A stretch of DNA of 46,115 bases, from positions 1 to 46,115 of the forward strand of contig JAATFV010000069.1 in the NCBI GenBank assembly GCA_015655015.1, in the 5' to 3' direction. A model generated the notes under the pieces. That model made no database searches. It saw only the letters and a program-made list of their open reading frames with translations, and was not told the origin of the DNA. The stretch comes from Chitinophagales bacterium (GTDB lineage: Bacteria > Bacteroidota > Bacteroidia > Chitinophagales > Chitinophagaceae). This document shows, in pieces, positions 25,157-33,415 of this stretch (its first letter is position 1; every line of letters starts with the position of its first letter). A program made the translations under genes and the position numbers.

Positions 25157-25185
25157 AAAAAAAGGAGGCCTTTGAGGGGCCTCCT
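25157..25185 (-). terminator. Terminator-like hairpin between rpsP and rimM
   Basis: Minus strand: 8-bp stem AGGAGGCC/GGCCTCCT (25185-25178 and 25170-25163) with a 7-nt loop and a following T6-7 run. The T run ends about 18 nt before the rimM ATG. It should partly end rpsP transcripts and lower rimM expression. Confidence 0.8.
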
Positions 25186-25214
25186 GGGAATTACATTACA
25201 TAGTAAAAATACGA

Positions 25215-25667
25215 TTAAGCCTGTGCAGGTCCTTCGGGTCTTCTTTCTACTCTTCTTGCAGGAGGTCCGCCTGGTCCCCTTCTGTTGGGGTATTTGGACT
25301 TTCTGTTATCTTCCTGGCGCTTCTTCAGCTGGGCTTCGTGCTCGGTGTGCCAGGTCTGGAATTTCACCATGGCTGCCGCATCATCGAAAAGACCCAATTT
25401 GACTCCACGCAATAAGTGTTTCAGGTAGAGAACACCTTTGTAAGAAAGGATCCTGCGAACTGTATCGGTGGGCTGAGCACCTTTGTGCAGCCAGTCCAAT
25501 GCCTTTTGGCGATCCAATTGAACGGAAGCAGGAACAGTAAGCGGATTGTAAGTACCGATCTTCTGGATGAATTTACCATCCCTCGGTGCACGGGCGTCGG
25601 CTACTACGATGAAGTAAAATGGCCGCTTCTTAGACCCGTGGCGTTGCAGTCTGATTTTAACTGGCAT
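25215..25667 (-). CDS. rpsP: 30S ribosomal protein S16
   Basis: 150 residues from ATG 25667 ([42 protein letters not shown] is the classic S16 start, seen in order at residues 1-42). The S16 core ends near residue 80. The remaining 70 residues are a charged, Pro/Arg-rich extension, longer than in E. coli S16 (82 residues) but common in Bacteroidota. It has its own promoter at 25735-25766 and is followed by a terminator-like hairpin. Confidence 0.96.
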   Translation of the reverse strand: MPVKIRLQRHGSKKRPFYFIVVADARAPRDGKFIQKIGTYNPLTVPASVQLDRQKALDWLHKGAQPTDTVRRILSYKGVLYLKHLLRGVKLGLFDDAAAMVKFQTWHTEHEAQLKKRQEDNRKSKYPNRRGPGGPPARRVERRPEGPAQA

Positions 25668-25734
25668 CTTAAATAGAAATTTAAATGCGTGAACAAATAA
25701 GGTTACGATTTCATTTTTGGACCGCAAAGGTAGC

Positions 25735-25766
25735 GATCCGCGACTAATAATTCAAAAATAATACAT
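25735..25766 (-). promoter_or_regulatory. Promoter of rpsP
   Basis: Minus strand TTTG (25766-25763), 20-bp spacer, TACCTTTG (25742-25735), a perfect TAnnTTTG. Predicted leader about 60 nt. It lies between ffh and rpsP, so the two need not be cotranscribed. Confidence 0.7.
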
Positions 25767-25832
25767 CGTAATTGAACAGGCGAATCTTATTGACTAAATT
25801 TTATGAACGGCAGGCTAATTAACATTTGATTT

Positions 25833-27146
25833 TCACCGCCTCCCCCCCATTCCCATGGGCATTTTATTCATCATTTTCATCATCTGCTTCATTTGCTCAA
25901 ATTGCTTCAGAAAAGCATTGATCTCGTTCAAATCCTTCCCGCTGCCGCCTGATATACGCTTGCGGCGGCTTTGGTCGATCACGTCGGGATTGGCCCGCTC
26001 AAAGGGAGTCATCGAATTGATGATCGCTTCGATCCCCTTAAAGGAATCATCGCTGATATCAATGTCTTTTACGGCTTTCCCCACTCCCGGGATCATGCCC
26101 AGCAGGTCCTTGATATTTCCCATTTTTTTGATCTGCTCCAGCTGCTGCTTGAAATCCTCGAAATCGAACTGATTCTTCCGGATCTTTTTTTCCAGCTTTT
26201 TAGCCTGAACCTCATCGAATTGCGCCTGGGCCTTCTCTACCAGGGTGGTAATATCCCCCATCCCCAATATCCGCTGCGCCATACGCTCGGGGTAGAACAC
26301 ATCCAGCGTGTCCAGCTTTTCCCCGCTGCTGATGAACTTAATGGGCTTGTTCACCGTGTATTTGATGGAAAGGGCAGCCCCGCCGCGGGTATCACCGTCC
26401 AGCTTGGTCAGCACCACCCCGGAAAAATCCAGCCTGTCATTGAAGGCTTTGGCCGTATTCACGGCATCCTGCCCCGTCATGGAATCCACGACAAAGAGGA
26501 TCTCTCCCGGATTGACAGCCCCTTTAATGGCCGCGACTTCCTGCATCATCACCTCATCCACCGCCAGGCGGCCGGCCGTATCGATAATGACCACATTCTT
26601 ATTCTTGCTCCGGGCCTCCTTTATGGCATTCTGCACGATCTGCACGGCATTTTTATTCTCCGCTTCGCTGTATACGTCCACATCGATCTGTCCTCCCAGC
26701 ACTTTCAGCTGCTCGATAGCCGCCGGACGGTAAATATCCGCTGCCACCAGCAGGGGAGATAGTCCCTTACGGTTCTTCAGATAGTTCGCCAGCTTGCCGC
26801 TGAATGTCGTTTTACCACTACCCTGCAGCCCGGCGATCAGAATGATCGCAGGATTGCCCTTTGCATTGAGCTCGCTCTCGCTGACACCCATCAGCTCCAC
26901 CAGCTCGTCCTTCACGATCTTCACCATGAGCTGGCCGGGACTCACCGCCGTCAGCACTTTCTGGCCCAAAGCCTTCTCCCGTATCGTATCGGTGAATTCC
27001 TTGGCGATCTTATAGTTCACATCCGCATCGATCAGCGCACGGCGTATATCTTTCACCGTTGCCGCAATGTTGAGCTCGGTGATCCGGCCTTCTCCTTTGA
27101 TCTGCTTGAACGCCGACTCCAGCCGCTCCGACAAATTCTCAAACAT
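25833..27146 (-). CDS. ffh: Signal recognition particle protein Ffh
   Basis: 437 residues. N-domain at 1-90, GTPase G-domain with P-loop GLQGSGKTTFSGKLA, DTAGRLAVDE, TKLDGDTRGGAALS, and a methionine-rich M-domain ending in GSGKDLNEINAFLKQFEQMKQMMKMM and PMGMGGRR. It binds signal peptides and 4.5S RNA and targets membrane proteins with FtsY. No 4.5S RNA gene was recognised in the window. Gene order ffh-rpsP-rimM on one strand is conserved in many bacteria. Confidence 0.97.
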   Translation of the reverse strand: MFENLSERLESAFKQIKGEGRITELNIAATVKDIRRALIDADVNYKIAKEFTDTIREKALGQKVLTAVSPGQLMVKIVKDELVELMGVSESELNAKGNPAIILIAGLQGSGKTTFSGKLANYLKNRKGLSPLLVAADIYRPAAIEQLKVLGGQIDVDVYSEAENKNAVQIVQNAIKEARSKNKNVVIIDTAGRLAVDEVMMQEVAAIKGAVNPGEILFVVDSMTGQDAVNTAKAFNDRLDFSGVVLTKLDGDTRGGAALSIKYTVNKPIKFISSGEKLDTLDVFYPERMAQRILGMGDITTLVEKAQAQFDEVQAKKLEKKIRKNQFDFEDFKQQLEQIKKMGNIKDLLGMIPGVGKAVKDIDISDDSFKGIEAIINSMTPFERANPDVIDQSRRKRISGGSGKDLNEINAFLKQFEQMKQMMKMMNKMPMGMGGRR

Positions 27147-27217
27147 AGTTCGTGTTATTTTGAATGTTAAGTTTTAAATTATTGAATTATTGCACCTTTA
27201 ACTCAAAGTTCAGCATG

Positions 27218-27247
27218 CAAAATTTACAATCCCCTTCCTTCGCCAAA
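27218..27247 (-). promoter_or_regulatory. Possible promoter of ffh
   Basis: Minus strand TTTG (27247-27244), 17-bp spacer, TAAATTTTG (27226-27218). The spacer is a little short and the -7 element has one extra T. Confidence 0.4.
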
Positions 27248-27287
27248 TAAAAAAGAAAAGTGAATACAACCAACGTCATATTCACTT
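27248..27287 (-). terminator. Terminator downstream of rpoD
   Basis: Minus strand 8-bp stem AAGTGAAT/ATTCACTT (27287-27280 and 27265-27258) with a 14-nt loop, then TTTTCTTTTTT. It lies between the rpoD stop and the ffh promoter. Confidence 0.6.
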
Positions 27288-27371
27288 AAAAGAGGTCCAA
27301 AATTAATAAAATAAAAGTGTAAAAATTTATTTCAGTTTGTTCGTATTTAAGTTAGTGACCTGTTGTCTTTC

Positions 27372-28241
27372 CTAAACCCCCAGGTAGCTCCTCAGCATTT
27401 TCGACCGGGAATTCCCCCTGAGCTTGGTGATCGCCTTATCCTTGATCTGGCGTACCCTTTCCCGGGTCAGGTTGAACTTATCCCCGATATCCTCCAGGCT
27501 CATGGGATGATCCACCCCAATGCCGAAGAAGAAACAGATCACCTCTTTCTGGCGCTCCGTCAGCGTCCTCAGGGATCGGTCGATCTCCTGTTTGAGAGAT
27601 TCCTTATGCTCGATATTCGTCTCGGCCCTTTCCGCATTTGGATTCTCCATTACATCCAGCAGCGTATTGTCCTCCCCTTCCGATAAAGGCGTGTCCATGC
27701 TGACATGGCGGGCGGAGATGCCCAGGGTGGAAGACACCTCTTCGATGTCCAGCTCCAGGAGCTCGGCCAGCTCCTCCGCAGAGGGCTCGCGCTCGAATTC
27801 CTGTTCCAGATGAGAATAAGCCTTCTGAATACGATTGGTGAGACCCACTTTATTGAGGGGGAGACGAACGATCCGGGATTGTTCCGCCAATGCCTGCAGA
27901 ATGCTCTGACGAATCCACCATACAGCATAAGAAATGAACTTAAAGCCTCTTGTTTCATCGAAACGCTGGGCCGCTTTAATCAATCCAAGGTTGCCTTCGT
28001 TGATCAGATCCGGCAGGGAAAGTCCCTGATTCTGGTACTGTTTAGCTACGGATACAACAAAGCGAAGATTGGCTTTCGTAAGTTTGTCGAGGGCTTTTTG
28101 ATCTCCCTGCTTGATGCGGATAGCGAGCTTTACTTCTTCTTCGGGGCTGATTAACTCGACTTTTCCGATTTCCTGCAGGTACTTCTCCAAGCTCTGGGAT
28201 TCACGATTAGTAATACTTTTCGTGATCTTGAGTTGACGCAT
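27372..28241 (-). CDS. rpoD: Primary RNA polymerase sigma factor (RpoD/SigA type)
   Basis: 289 residues from ATG 28241 ([31 protein letters not shown] in order at the start). It lacks the long N-terminal region 1.1 of E. coli sigma70, as expected in Bacteroidota. Region 2 is [37 protein letters not shown], region 3 [20 protein letters not shown], region 4 [27 protein letters not shown]. It is the housekeeping sigma factor reading the TTTG/TAnnTTTG promoters noted here. A 5' leader of about 135 nt with T-rich stretches is predicted. Confidence 0.96.
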   Translation of the reverse strand: MRQLKITKSITNRESQSLEKYLQEIGKVELISPEEEVKLAIRIKQGDQKALDKLTKANLRFVVSVAKQYQNQGLSLPDLINEGNLGLIKAAQRFDETRGFKFISYAVWWIRQSILQALAEQSRIVRLPLNKVGLTNRIQKAYSHLEQEFEREPSAEELAELLELDIEEVSSTLGISARHVSMDTPLSEGEDNTLLDVMENPNAERAETNIEHKESLKQEIDRSLRTLTERQKEVICFFFGIGVDHPMSLEDIGDKFNLTRERVRQIKDKAITKLRGNSRSKMLRSYLGV

Positions 28242-28382
28242 GCTCATAGGCAGAGGTCTTTAAAGGGTTTTTTTTTAAAGGTTTAAGGTTTTTGTAGGTT
28301 TTTAGGTTGATTGGAAATAAAAACGAATAAACAGCGCTTTTCTTGTATAATGCCCGCCAACTACTTCTTTGAGATGTGAATA

Positions 28383-28414
28383 GCAATATACCTATTTCCA
28401 CACAAGCAAACAAA
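28383..28414 (-). promoter_or_regulatory. Promoter of rpoD
   Basis: Minus strand TTTG (28414-28411), 20-bp spacer, TATATTGC (28390-28383), two mismatches from TAnnTTTG. Transcription would start near 28377. Confidence 0.4.
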
Positions 28415-28676
28415 TATTTTTCTGTAAACGACTGGTTATCAGTTTATTTAGGTTAAAAAAGTATTAATTCCACAAATAGTTACCCGGGAAAGGATGAATG
28501 AAAAAAAATTTTGATGGTTGAAATATTTTTCTATTATTGCACCTACCACTGAAACTTTCCTGGCTGAGACGGCACGAGGAAGACTGGTAACCTGGTAATT
28601 TATCTACTTGTTTATGAGAGGATAAAACGATTTCCCGGGATGTTATGTTTGGTAACAAGATTCAATTGATCATTAG
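28415..28676. other. AT-rich divergent region rpoD / START-like gene, with possible plus-strand leader RNA
   Basis: The 428-bp gap (28248-28676) holds the rpoD leader and promoter on the left. On the right a plus-strand TTTG (28510-28513), 18-bp spacer and TATTATTG (28532-28539) would start a leader of about 130 nt for the START-like gene. Small possible pairings are TTCCT (28557-28561) with AGGAA (28577-28581) and CCCGGGAAA near 28493 with TTTCCCGGG near 28631. No known riboswitch was recognised. Confidence 0.35.
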
Positions 28677-29057
28677 ATGAGTAAGAAACAACTATTCACA
28701 TTAGAGTATCCGGTAAGATGTTCACCTTCCATTCTATACGACTTTCTAAGTACTCCGGCCGGGCTGCAGGAGTGGTTTGCAGATAAAGTAGACGAACGGG
28801 ACAATGTATTCAGCTTTTCCTGGAATGGCACCATAGATAAAGCAGAGGTCATGGAAAGCGAATTTGAAAAATTCATCCGTTTTCACTGGACCCATTCTCC
28901 CAAGGAAGAATATTTTGAGTTCCGCATTGAAAAATCAGAAGTCACCAATCAAACGATCCTGGTAATAAGAGATTTTGCAGATAAAAAGGAGATCAAAGAC
29001 CAGAGCCAGCTCTGGAGCTACCAGGTAAAAGACCTCTTCCACCGGTTGGGAAACTAA
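28677..29057 (+). CDS. START-like (SRPBCC) domain protein
   Basis: 126 residues, a single AHSA1/START-like helix-grip domain: FTLEYPVRCSPSILYDFLSTPAGLQEWFADKVDER then FSFSWNGTIDKAEVME, FIRFHWTH and a C-terminal helix SYQVKDLFHRLGN. It has the look of a conserved core protein of the phylum; the ligand and role are unknown. Convergent with the next gene, with stops 4 bp apart; a short hairpin ACCGGTT/AACCGGT (29041-29062) spans its stop. Confidence 0.88.
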   Translation: MSKKQLFTLEYPVRCSPSILYDFLSTPAGLQEWFADKVDERDNVFSFSWNGTIDKAEVMESEFEKFIRFHWTHSPKEEYFEFRIEKSEVTNQTILVIRDFADKKEIKDQSQLWSYQVKDLFHRLGN

Positions 29058-29061
29058 CCGG

Positions 29062-29820
29062 TCATTGCTTCAGTACCTGCATTAGCACGCTAAATAATTC
29101 CAACAAGACGGAGCCTGCGTCCTCCCACCTGTCAAGGCCGCATTTCGCGGATAATTTGAGGAACGTGCGCTCCTTCAGCATGACCGTGCCCGTATCTCCC
29201 TGTAAAGGCCTGTAATTCTCCGGGGCCAGCTCATGTCTCCATTCGTCCTCCGACACGTTGAGATGGAAGCCTGCAGCAGCCAGCAGGATTATGCGCTCCT
29301 GAATAACGGGAAGGAATAAGGCCTTATATCGCCCCTTCAGGTGCAGGGTCACACTAAAATAATGCCCCCACCAGAATAACGTGCGAATCGCCAATACGTC
29401 TTCCCGGCCAAATGCTCTCGGATAATCCAGCACCATATAAGGCAATCCTTTATAATTCTCCCCTTTCGATATCTTTGGAGTAGCCCAGTTGAGAGGCAGA
29501 GTTTCCCTTTCAATCGGGGAGCCATCGGCAGGCAGTGAGCCATCAACAGGCGGCAAGCCATCAACAGGCGGCAAGCCCCCTGCAAACGGCAAGGCGTCAG
29601 CCGCAGGCTGCGAGCCAGGCTTATTTACAATTTGCATGGAGCTAATAGCGTGAAGCCTGGAACTAATATCGTGAAGCCTGAAACGCTCCTGTTGTCCCCC
29701 GCTCAATTCCGCAAACAGCATTCCCACCTTTCCCATGATGGAATTCTTCGTTAAAATCCAATCCGGATCCATCACGAGTGTCCATTCCTCTTTCGAAAGT
29801 CGTATTTTCGCGGCGTCCAT
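29062..29820 (-). CDS. Conserved hypothetical protein with internal repeat expansion
   Basis: 252 residues, not assigned to a named family. The N-terminal segment KEEWTLVMDPDWILTKNSIMGKVGMLFAEL and the C-terminal two-thirds (NYKGLPYMVLDYPRAFGREDVLAIRTLFWWGHYFSVTLHL, NYRPLQGD) look conserved. Residues about 70-105 are an insertion with repeats of the type LPPVDG from an 18-bp tandem array. No signal peptide. It is divergent from the LptF/LptG permease, with 37 bp between starts, so both promoters share that space. No function is inferred. Confidence 0.72.
   Translation of the reverse strand: MDAAKIRLSKEEWTLVMDPDWILTKNSIMGKVGMLFAELSGGQQERFRLHDISSRLHAISSMQIVNKPGSQPAADALPFAGGLPPVDGLPPVDGSLPADGSPIERETLPLNWATPKISKGENYKGLPYMVLDYPRAFGREDVLAIRTLFWWGHYFSVTLHLKGRYKALFLPVIQERIILLAAAGFHLNVSEDEWRHELAPENYRPLQGDTGTVMLKERTFLKLSAKCGLDRWEDAGSVLLELFSVLMQVLKQ
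29520..29609 (-). repeat. 18-bp tandem repeats inside the hypothetical gene
   Basis: Five 18-bp units starting at 29520, 29538, 29556, 29574 and 29592; the second and third are identical (AGCCATCAACAGGCGGCA). Each encodes six residues. The core GGCGGCAAGCC echoes the non-coding repeat at 15061-15092. Confidence 0.9.
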
Positions 29821-29857
29821 GTAATAAAGATACCATCATTTCAGAAAGTTACCACCC

Positions 29858-31810
29858 GTGCTTAATCGCCTGTTTAAAAAACTGGATCTTCTCATCTTAA
29901 AAGCCTTCATCGGGCCCTTTATTGCTACGTTCTTTATTACCCTCTTCGTACTCGTATTACAATTCTTTTGGCTCTATATCGACGATATCGTAGGTAAAGG
30001 GGTCGACATGCTCACTGTCGCCAGGCTGATCATGTACGTAGGAGCCACCCTCGTGCCCCTGGCCCTCCCCCTGGCGGTATTGTTATCATCGATCATGACC
30101 TTTGGCAACCTGGGCGAGACCTTCGAGCTCGTCGCTATCAAATCCGCCGGTATTTCCCTGCTCCGGTTCATGCGCCCTCTTTTCATCGTCAGCATTTTCA
30201 TCTGTTATATCGCCTTCCTGTTCAATAACAGCATCATCCCGGTCGCCAACCTGAAGATGAATACCCTCAAATACGATATCATCGTCTCCAAGCCTGCCTT
30301 CGACATTAAGGAAGGCGTCTTCTACGACAGGATCGAAGGATATGTCATCAAGATCGGCAAAAAGGAAAAGGATGATTCCACCATCCGTCAGGTAGTGATC
30401 TATGAACAGAACAATTCAGGCAACCAGGATAATATCATCGTAGCGGAGAAAGGGAAAATGGTGGTCACCCCCGATAAAAGATCCCTGGAATTCGTACTGC
30501 AGAACGGATGGATCTACCAGGAAGGAAAAGGCGACCGGATGTCCACCAATACCGAATTTATCCGCATGGGCTTTAAAGATTACAAGAAAGTGCTGGACCT
30601 CACTTCCTTCAAGCTCAACAAGACGGATGACAGCGCCTTCCGCAATAATTACCAGATGCTCTCCATGCGGCAGCTGGGTAAGAATATCGACTCCCTGGAA
30701 AAAGTGGAAAACAACTCCCATAAAAGAACAGCTACCGACCTGCGGATCGGTCTGAAATTCACACGATACCTCGACACTACCGGCTGGGAAGCAATAGAGA
30801 AGATGCCGAAGATCAATTCGGCCTACCTGCTGACCGACTCGGCCGTTAAGGCCGACCAGGAGGAAAGAGCCGTACTGCAAGCCAGGGCTGACTCCCTGGC
30901 CCTGGCATACAAGGCCCAGGCAAAGCTCGACTCGATAGCCAGGGTCGCCAGGGTCCAGGCGGCAAAAGCTGATTCGGCAAAATTGGCGGCAGCCAGGCCC
31001 CCCGTGAATGGATCTTCGAACGGCCCTCACGACACAGCCGCTAAAAAGACCGCGGTCCAGGTTCCTGCGCCACCACTGAATTCCACTGTGAAAAACGGCC
31101 CTGTTCCCCCGGTTACCCGGCCCGATACCCCGGCGAAGGGATCCGGCGCTCAGGCTGCTGCCGCCCAGCCAAATATCGCAACGAAAGCTCCTGCTACCCG
31201 GCCTGACACAACGGTCACCGCATCCAATGCAAAAGCCACCAGCCCCAAACCGGCACCCGCTAAGTCCCACCTCCCCCTGCCAGCCCCGGGTTTTATCGAC
31301 ATGCTCCCGGACAGCACCCGCAACACAGTGATCGACAGGGCTATTTCCCAGGTGAACTCCGTAAAGATCAGCCTGGACCAGCCCGCCCTTCTTTATGCGG
31401 CCCAGGAGAACGACCTGCGCCTGCACCGGATCGCCTGGCATGAGAAGCTCACCCTTTCCGTCGCCTGCCTGGTGATGTTCCTCATCGGCGCCCCCCTGGG
31501 CTCCATCATCCGCAAAGGAGGCATCGGAATGCCCCTCATCTTTGCCGTGATCTTTTTTGTCGTCTTCTTCCTCTTAAATAATTTCGGGAAAAAATTTGTC
31601 AAGCAGGACGTGCTCTCCCCCATTGCCGGTATGTGGCTGGCTACCTACGTGCTGACACCTATCGGCTTGTTCCTCATCTACAAGGCGCTGCATGACTCCC
31701 AGTTATTTAACAAGGAATTTTATTTCCGTATAATAAAAAATATCCGGGTCCTATTGGACAAGTGGAACAAGAGAAAGACCCCGCAGGGTAATCCGGACCT
31801 CAATACCTGA
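29858..31810 (+). CDS. LptF/LptG family (YjgP/YjgQ) permease with a long Ala/Pro-rich insertion
   Basis: 650 residues from a GTG start at 29858. The N-terminal membrane part (LILKAFIGPFIATFFITLFVLVLQFFWLYIDDIVGKG; MYVGATLVPLALPLAVLLSSIMTFGNLGE) and the C-terminal membrane helices (LTLSVACLVMFLIGAPLGSIIRKGGIGMPLIFAVIFF) are typical. Such proteins are transmembrane subunits of the ABC transporter that extracts LPS for the Lpt bridge. The periplasmic domain is long. Residues about 340-480 are Ala/Pro/Lys-rich and low-complexity with partial repeats such as ATRPDT; LptF/G proteins are otherwise about 360-500 residues. The last bases run 3 bp from the CDF start, so the two are cotranscribed. Confidence 0.9.
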   Translation: MLNRLFKKLDLLILKAFIGPFIATFFITLFVLVLQFFWLYIDDIVGKGVDMLTVARLIMYVGATLVPLALPLAVLLSSIMTFGNLGETFELVAIKSAGISLLRFMRPLFIVSIFICYIAFLFNNSIIPVANLKMNTLKYDIIVSKPAFDIKEGVFYDRIEGYVIKIGKKEKDDSTIRQVVIYEQNNSGNQDNIIVAEKGKMVVTPDKRSLEFVLQNGWIYQEGKGDRMSTNTEFIRMGFKDYKKVLDLTSFKLNKTDDSAFRNNYQMLSMRQLGKNIDSLEKVENNSHKRTATDLRIGLKFTRYLDTTGWEAIEKMPKINSAYLLTDSAVKADQEERAVLQARADSLALAYKAQAKLDSIARVARVQAAKADSAKLAAARPPVNGSSNGPHDTAAKKTAVQVPAPPLNSTVKNGPVPPVTRPDTPAKGSGAQAAAAQPNIATKAPATRPDTTVTASNAKATSPKPAPAKSHLPLPAPGFIDMLPDSTRNTVIDRAISQVNSVKISLDQPALLYAAQENDLRLHRIAWHEKLTLSVACLVMFLIGAPLGSIIRKGGIGMPLIFAVIFFVVFFLLNNFGKKFVKQDVLSPIAGMWLATYVLTPIGLFLIYKALHDSQLFNKEFYFRIIKNIRVLLDKWNKRKTPQGNPDLNT

Positions 31811-31813
31811 CCG

Positions 31814-32872
31814 ATGCATTTGGAAAAAAGTAAAGAAAATATACGCCTGCAGCAGTGGGTAGTGGCTATTGCTCTCCTCCTTTTCGGGCTGAAGCTCGGA
31901 GCATACTACCTTACCCAGTCCGTGGCGGTGCTCACCGATGCCCTGGAAAGCACCGTCAACGTCATCGCAGGATTTATCGGTCTCTATAGCTTATACATAG
32001 CCGCCAAGCCCAGGGACGAAGATCATCCATACGGGCACGGGAAAGCGGAATTCCTCTCAGCTGCGGTGGAAGGCTCCCTGGTGATCATGGCCGGTTTCAT
32101 CATTATCTATGAAGCGATCGTCAATTTTATCCATCCCCATACACTGCAGAAGCTGGATAAAGGCATCCTCATCATAGCCCTCACAGCGGTCATTAATTTC
32201 ATAGTGGGCGCCATCAGCATCTATAAAGGGAAAAAGAACGCATCCATGGCCCTTGAAGCCAGCGGCAGACACCTGCAATCCGACACCTATTCCACCCTGG
32301 GCATTATCCTGGGGCTGATCATTATCTGGTATACTAAACTAACGTTCCTGGACAGTGTCATATCCATTGTTTTTGCAGGGATCATCATTTTTACAGGTTA
32401 CCGTATCTTACGGGGCTCCATCGCGGGCATCATGGACGAGGCCGATGTGCAGCTCCTGAACAAGCTCATAGCTTACCTCAATGCCCACCGGCGGGAAAAC
32501 TGGATCGACCTGCACAATCTCCGGGTGATCAAGTACGGCGGCCTGCTGCACGTGGATTGCCATCTTACCGTACCCTGGTACCTGAACGTGAATGAGGCCC
32601 ATGCAGAGATCGACGCCCTCACGGCGCTGATCCGGCTGGAGTTCGGGGAAGCGATCGAATTCTTCGTCCATACCGACGGCTGCCTCGACTTCTCCTGCCC
32701 GATCTGTACCAGGGAAACCTGTCCCGTACGCAAACGCGCCTTCGAAGGCCGGGTGGAATGGACCCTGAAAAATGTAACGCCTAATAAAAAACATCAAAGT
32801 GTAACACCGCCCCTGTCCAAAGATCAGCTGCATCTGGAATTTCCGGAGACGCCGGAGAAGCTGGAATATTAA
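31814..32872 (+). CDS. Cation diffusion facilitator (CDF) family metal transporter
   Basis: 352 residues. Six-helix CDF membrane domain with the metal sites TDALESTVNVIAGFIGLYSLYIA and DEDHPYGHGKAEFLSAAVEG, then ASGRHLQSDTYSTLGIILGL. A cytoplasmic ferredoxin-like domain follows (WIDLHNLRVIKYGGLLHVDCHLTVPWYLNVNEAHAEID). The end carries a cysteine cluster CLDFSCPICTRETCPVR, which may bind zinc or iron. CDF proteins export Zn, Fe, Mn or similar divalent ions by proton exchange; the exact ion is not predictable here. It starts 3 bp after the LptF/G stop. Confidence 0.92.
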   Translation: MHLEKSKENIRLQQWVVAIALLLFGLKLGAYYLTQSVAVLTDALESTVNVIAGFIGLYSLYIAAKPRDEDHPYGHGKAEFLSAAVEGSLVIMAGFIIIYEAIVNFIHPHTLQKLDKGILIIALTAVINFIVGAISIYKGKKNASMALEASGRHLQSDTYSTLGIILGLIIIWYTKLTFLDSVISIVFAGIIIFTGYRILRGSIAGIMDEADVQLLNKLIAYLNAHRRENWIDLHNLRVIKYGGLLHVDCHLTVPWYLNVNEAHAEIDALTALIRLEFGEAIEFFVHTDGCLDFSCPICTRETCPVRKRAFEGRVEWTLKNVTPNKKHQSVTPPLSKDQLHLEFPETPEKLEY

Positions 32873-32951
32873 GAAGAGAAAGACAAAGTTTATGAGCGGA
32901 TCCAGTGAACTGTAGTGAACCAAACCGCAATGCCCAAAACAATAAACAAAC

Positions 32952-33285
32952 CTAAACAAGATGAGAAAGCTCTGACAGTTCAAATTTGTTTAAATACCCA
33001 TATACCCGGTACACATCTTCAAAAGCATCCATATCACTTTTAGAAAAAACTTTCAATTCAGTATCCGCTATAGTGGAATAATAATATTTATCGTCTGCCG
33101 TAATGAAATTACCACTATAAGCCAATTCTTCCTCACTGCAAAAAGAGCTTGCTTCCAAAATATCCCTTGTATTGGATGCCACTGGTCCAAAAGGTAGAGC
33201 GTAATAAGTATCTCCTGTGATAGTTCGGCCAAATTTTCTCAGATGAAGTCTATCGCTTAAACCAGATCAGCTTAATTGCTTTCAT
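32952..33285 (-). pseudogene. Decayed Panacea / SocA-like (DUF4065) antitoxin-type gene
   Basis: From ATG 33285 the frame reads MKAIKLIWF, then a +1 shift at TTTAAGCGATAG, after which DRLHLRKFGRTITGDTYYALPFGPVASNTRDILEA continues into a 76-codon frame ending at 32952. This is the N-terminal and middle part of the Panacea domain (compare the family pattern FADKLHLKKYGRxITGDxYxAxxxGPVPS). The C-terminal end, normally ELSH..PEW, stops after ELSELSHLV. So there is one 5' frameshift and a 3' truncation, unless the shift is a sequencing error. GC content looks lower than in the neighbours. Panacea proteins neutralise diverse toxins; no partner toxin is visible. Confidence 0.75.
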
Positions 33286-33286
33286 T

Positions 33287-33328
33287 TTATTGATGGATCC
33301 CCACCGCTTATTGATGGATCCCCACCGC
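33287..33328. repeat. 21-bp perfect tandem duplication
   Basis: TTATTGATGGATCCCCACCGC occurs twice end to end (33287-33307, 33308-33328), immediately upstream of the decayed Panacea gene and in front of the dipeptidase promoter region. Confidence 0.95.
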
Positions 33329-33362
33329 CTGAAAGCTCAGTGCGTAGACCCAACAAAATCCC

Positions 33363-33370
33363 TATATTTG
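33363..33370 (+). promoter_or_regulatory. -7 element for the M20 dipeptidase gene
   Basis: TATATTTG is a perfect TAnnTTTG 46 bp before ATG 33416. No clear TTTG at -33. It supports the downstream start, because an open frame from 33290 would put the promoter inside the gene. Confidence 0.4.
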
Positions 33371-33415
33371 CCTCCCGTCCGCCATGGACAGCCATCCACT
33401 ATAAAATCGAACGAC

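Noticed and set aside
28560..28600. TPP or other riboswitch suggested by CTGAGA
   Set aside because: The remaining conserved elements of a TPP aptamer are absent and the downstream gene is not a thiamine gene.
33290..33415. N-terminal extension of the M20 dipeptidase starting MMDPHRLL
   Set aside because: It translates the 21-bp tandem duplication and crosses a -7 promoter element; the family N-terminus begins at MQAWKDYQEK (33416).
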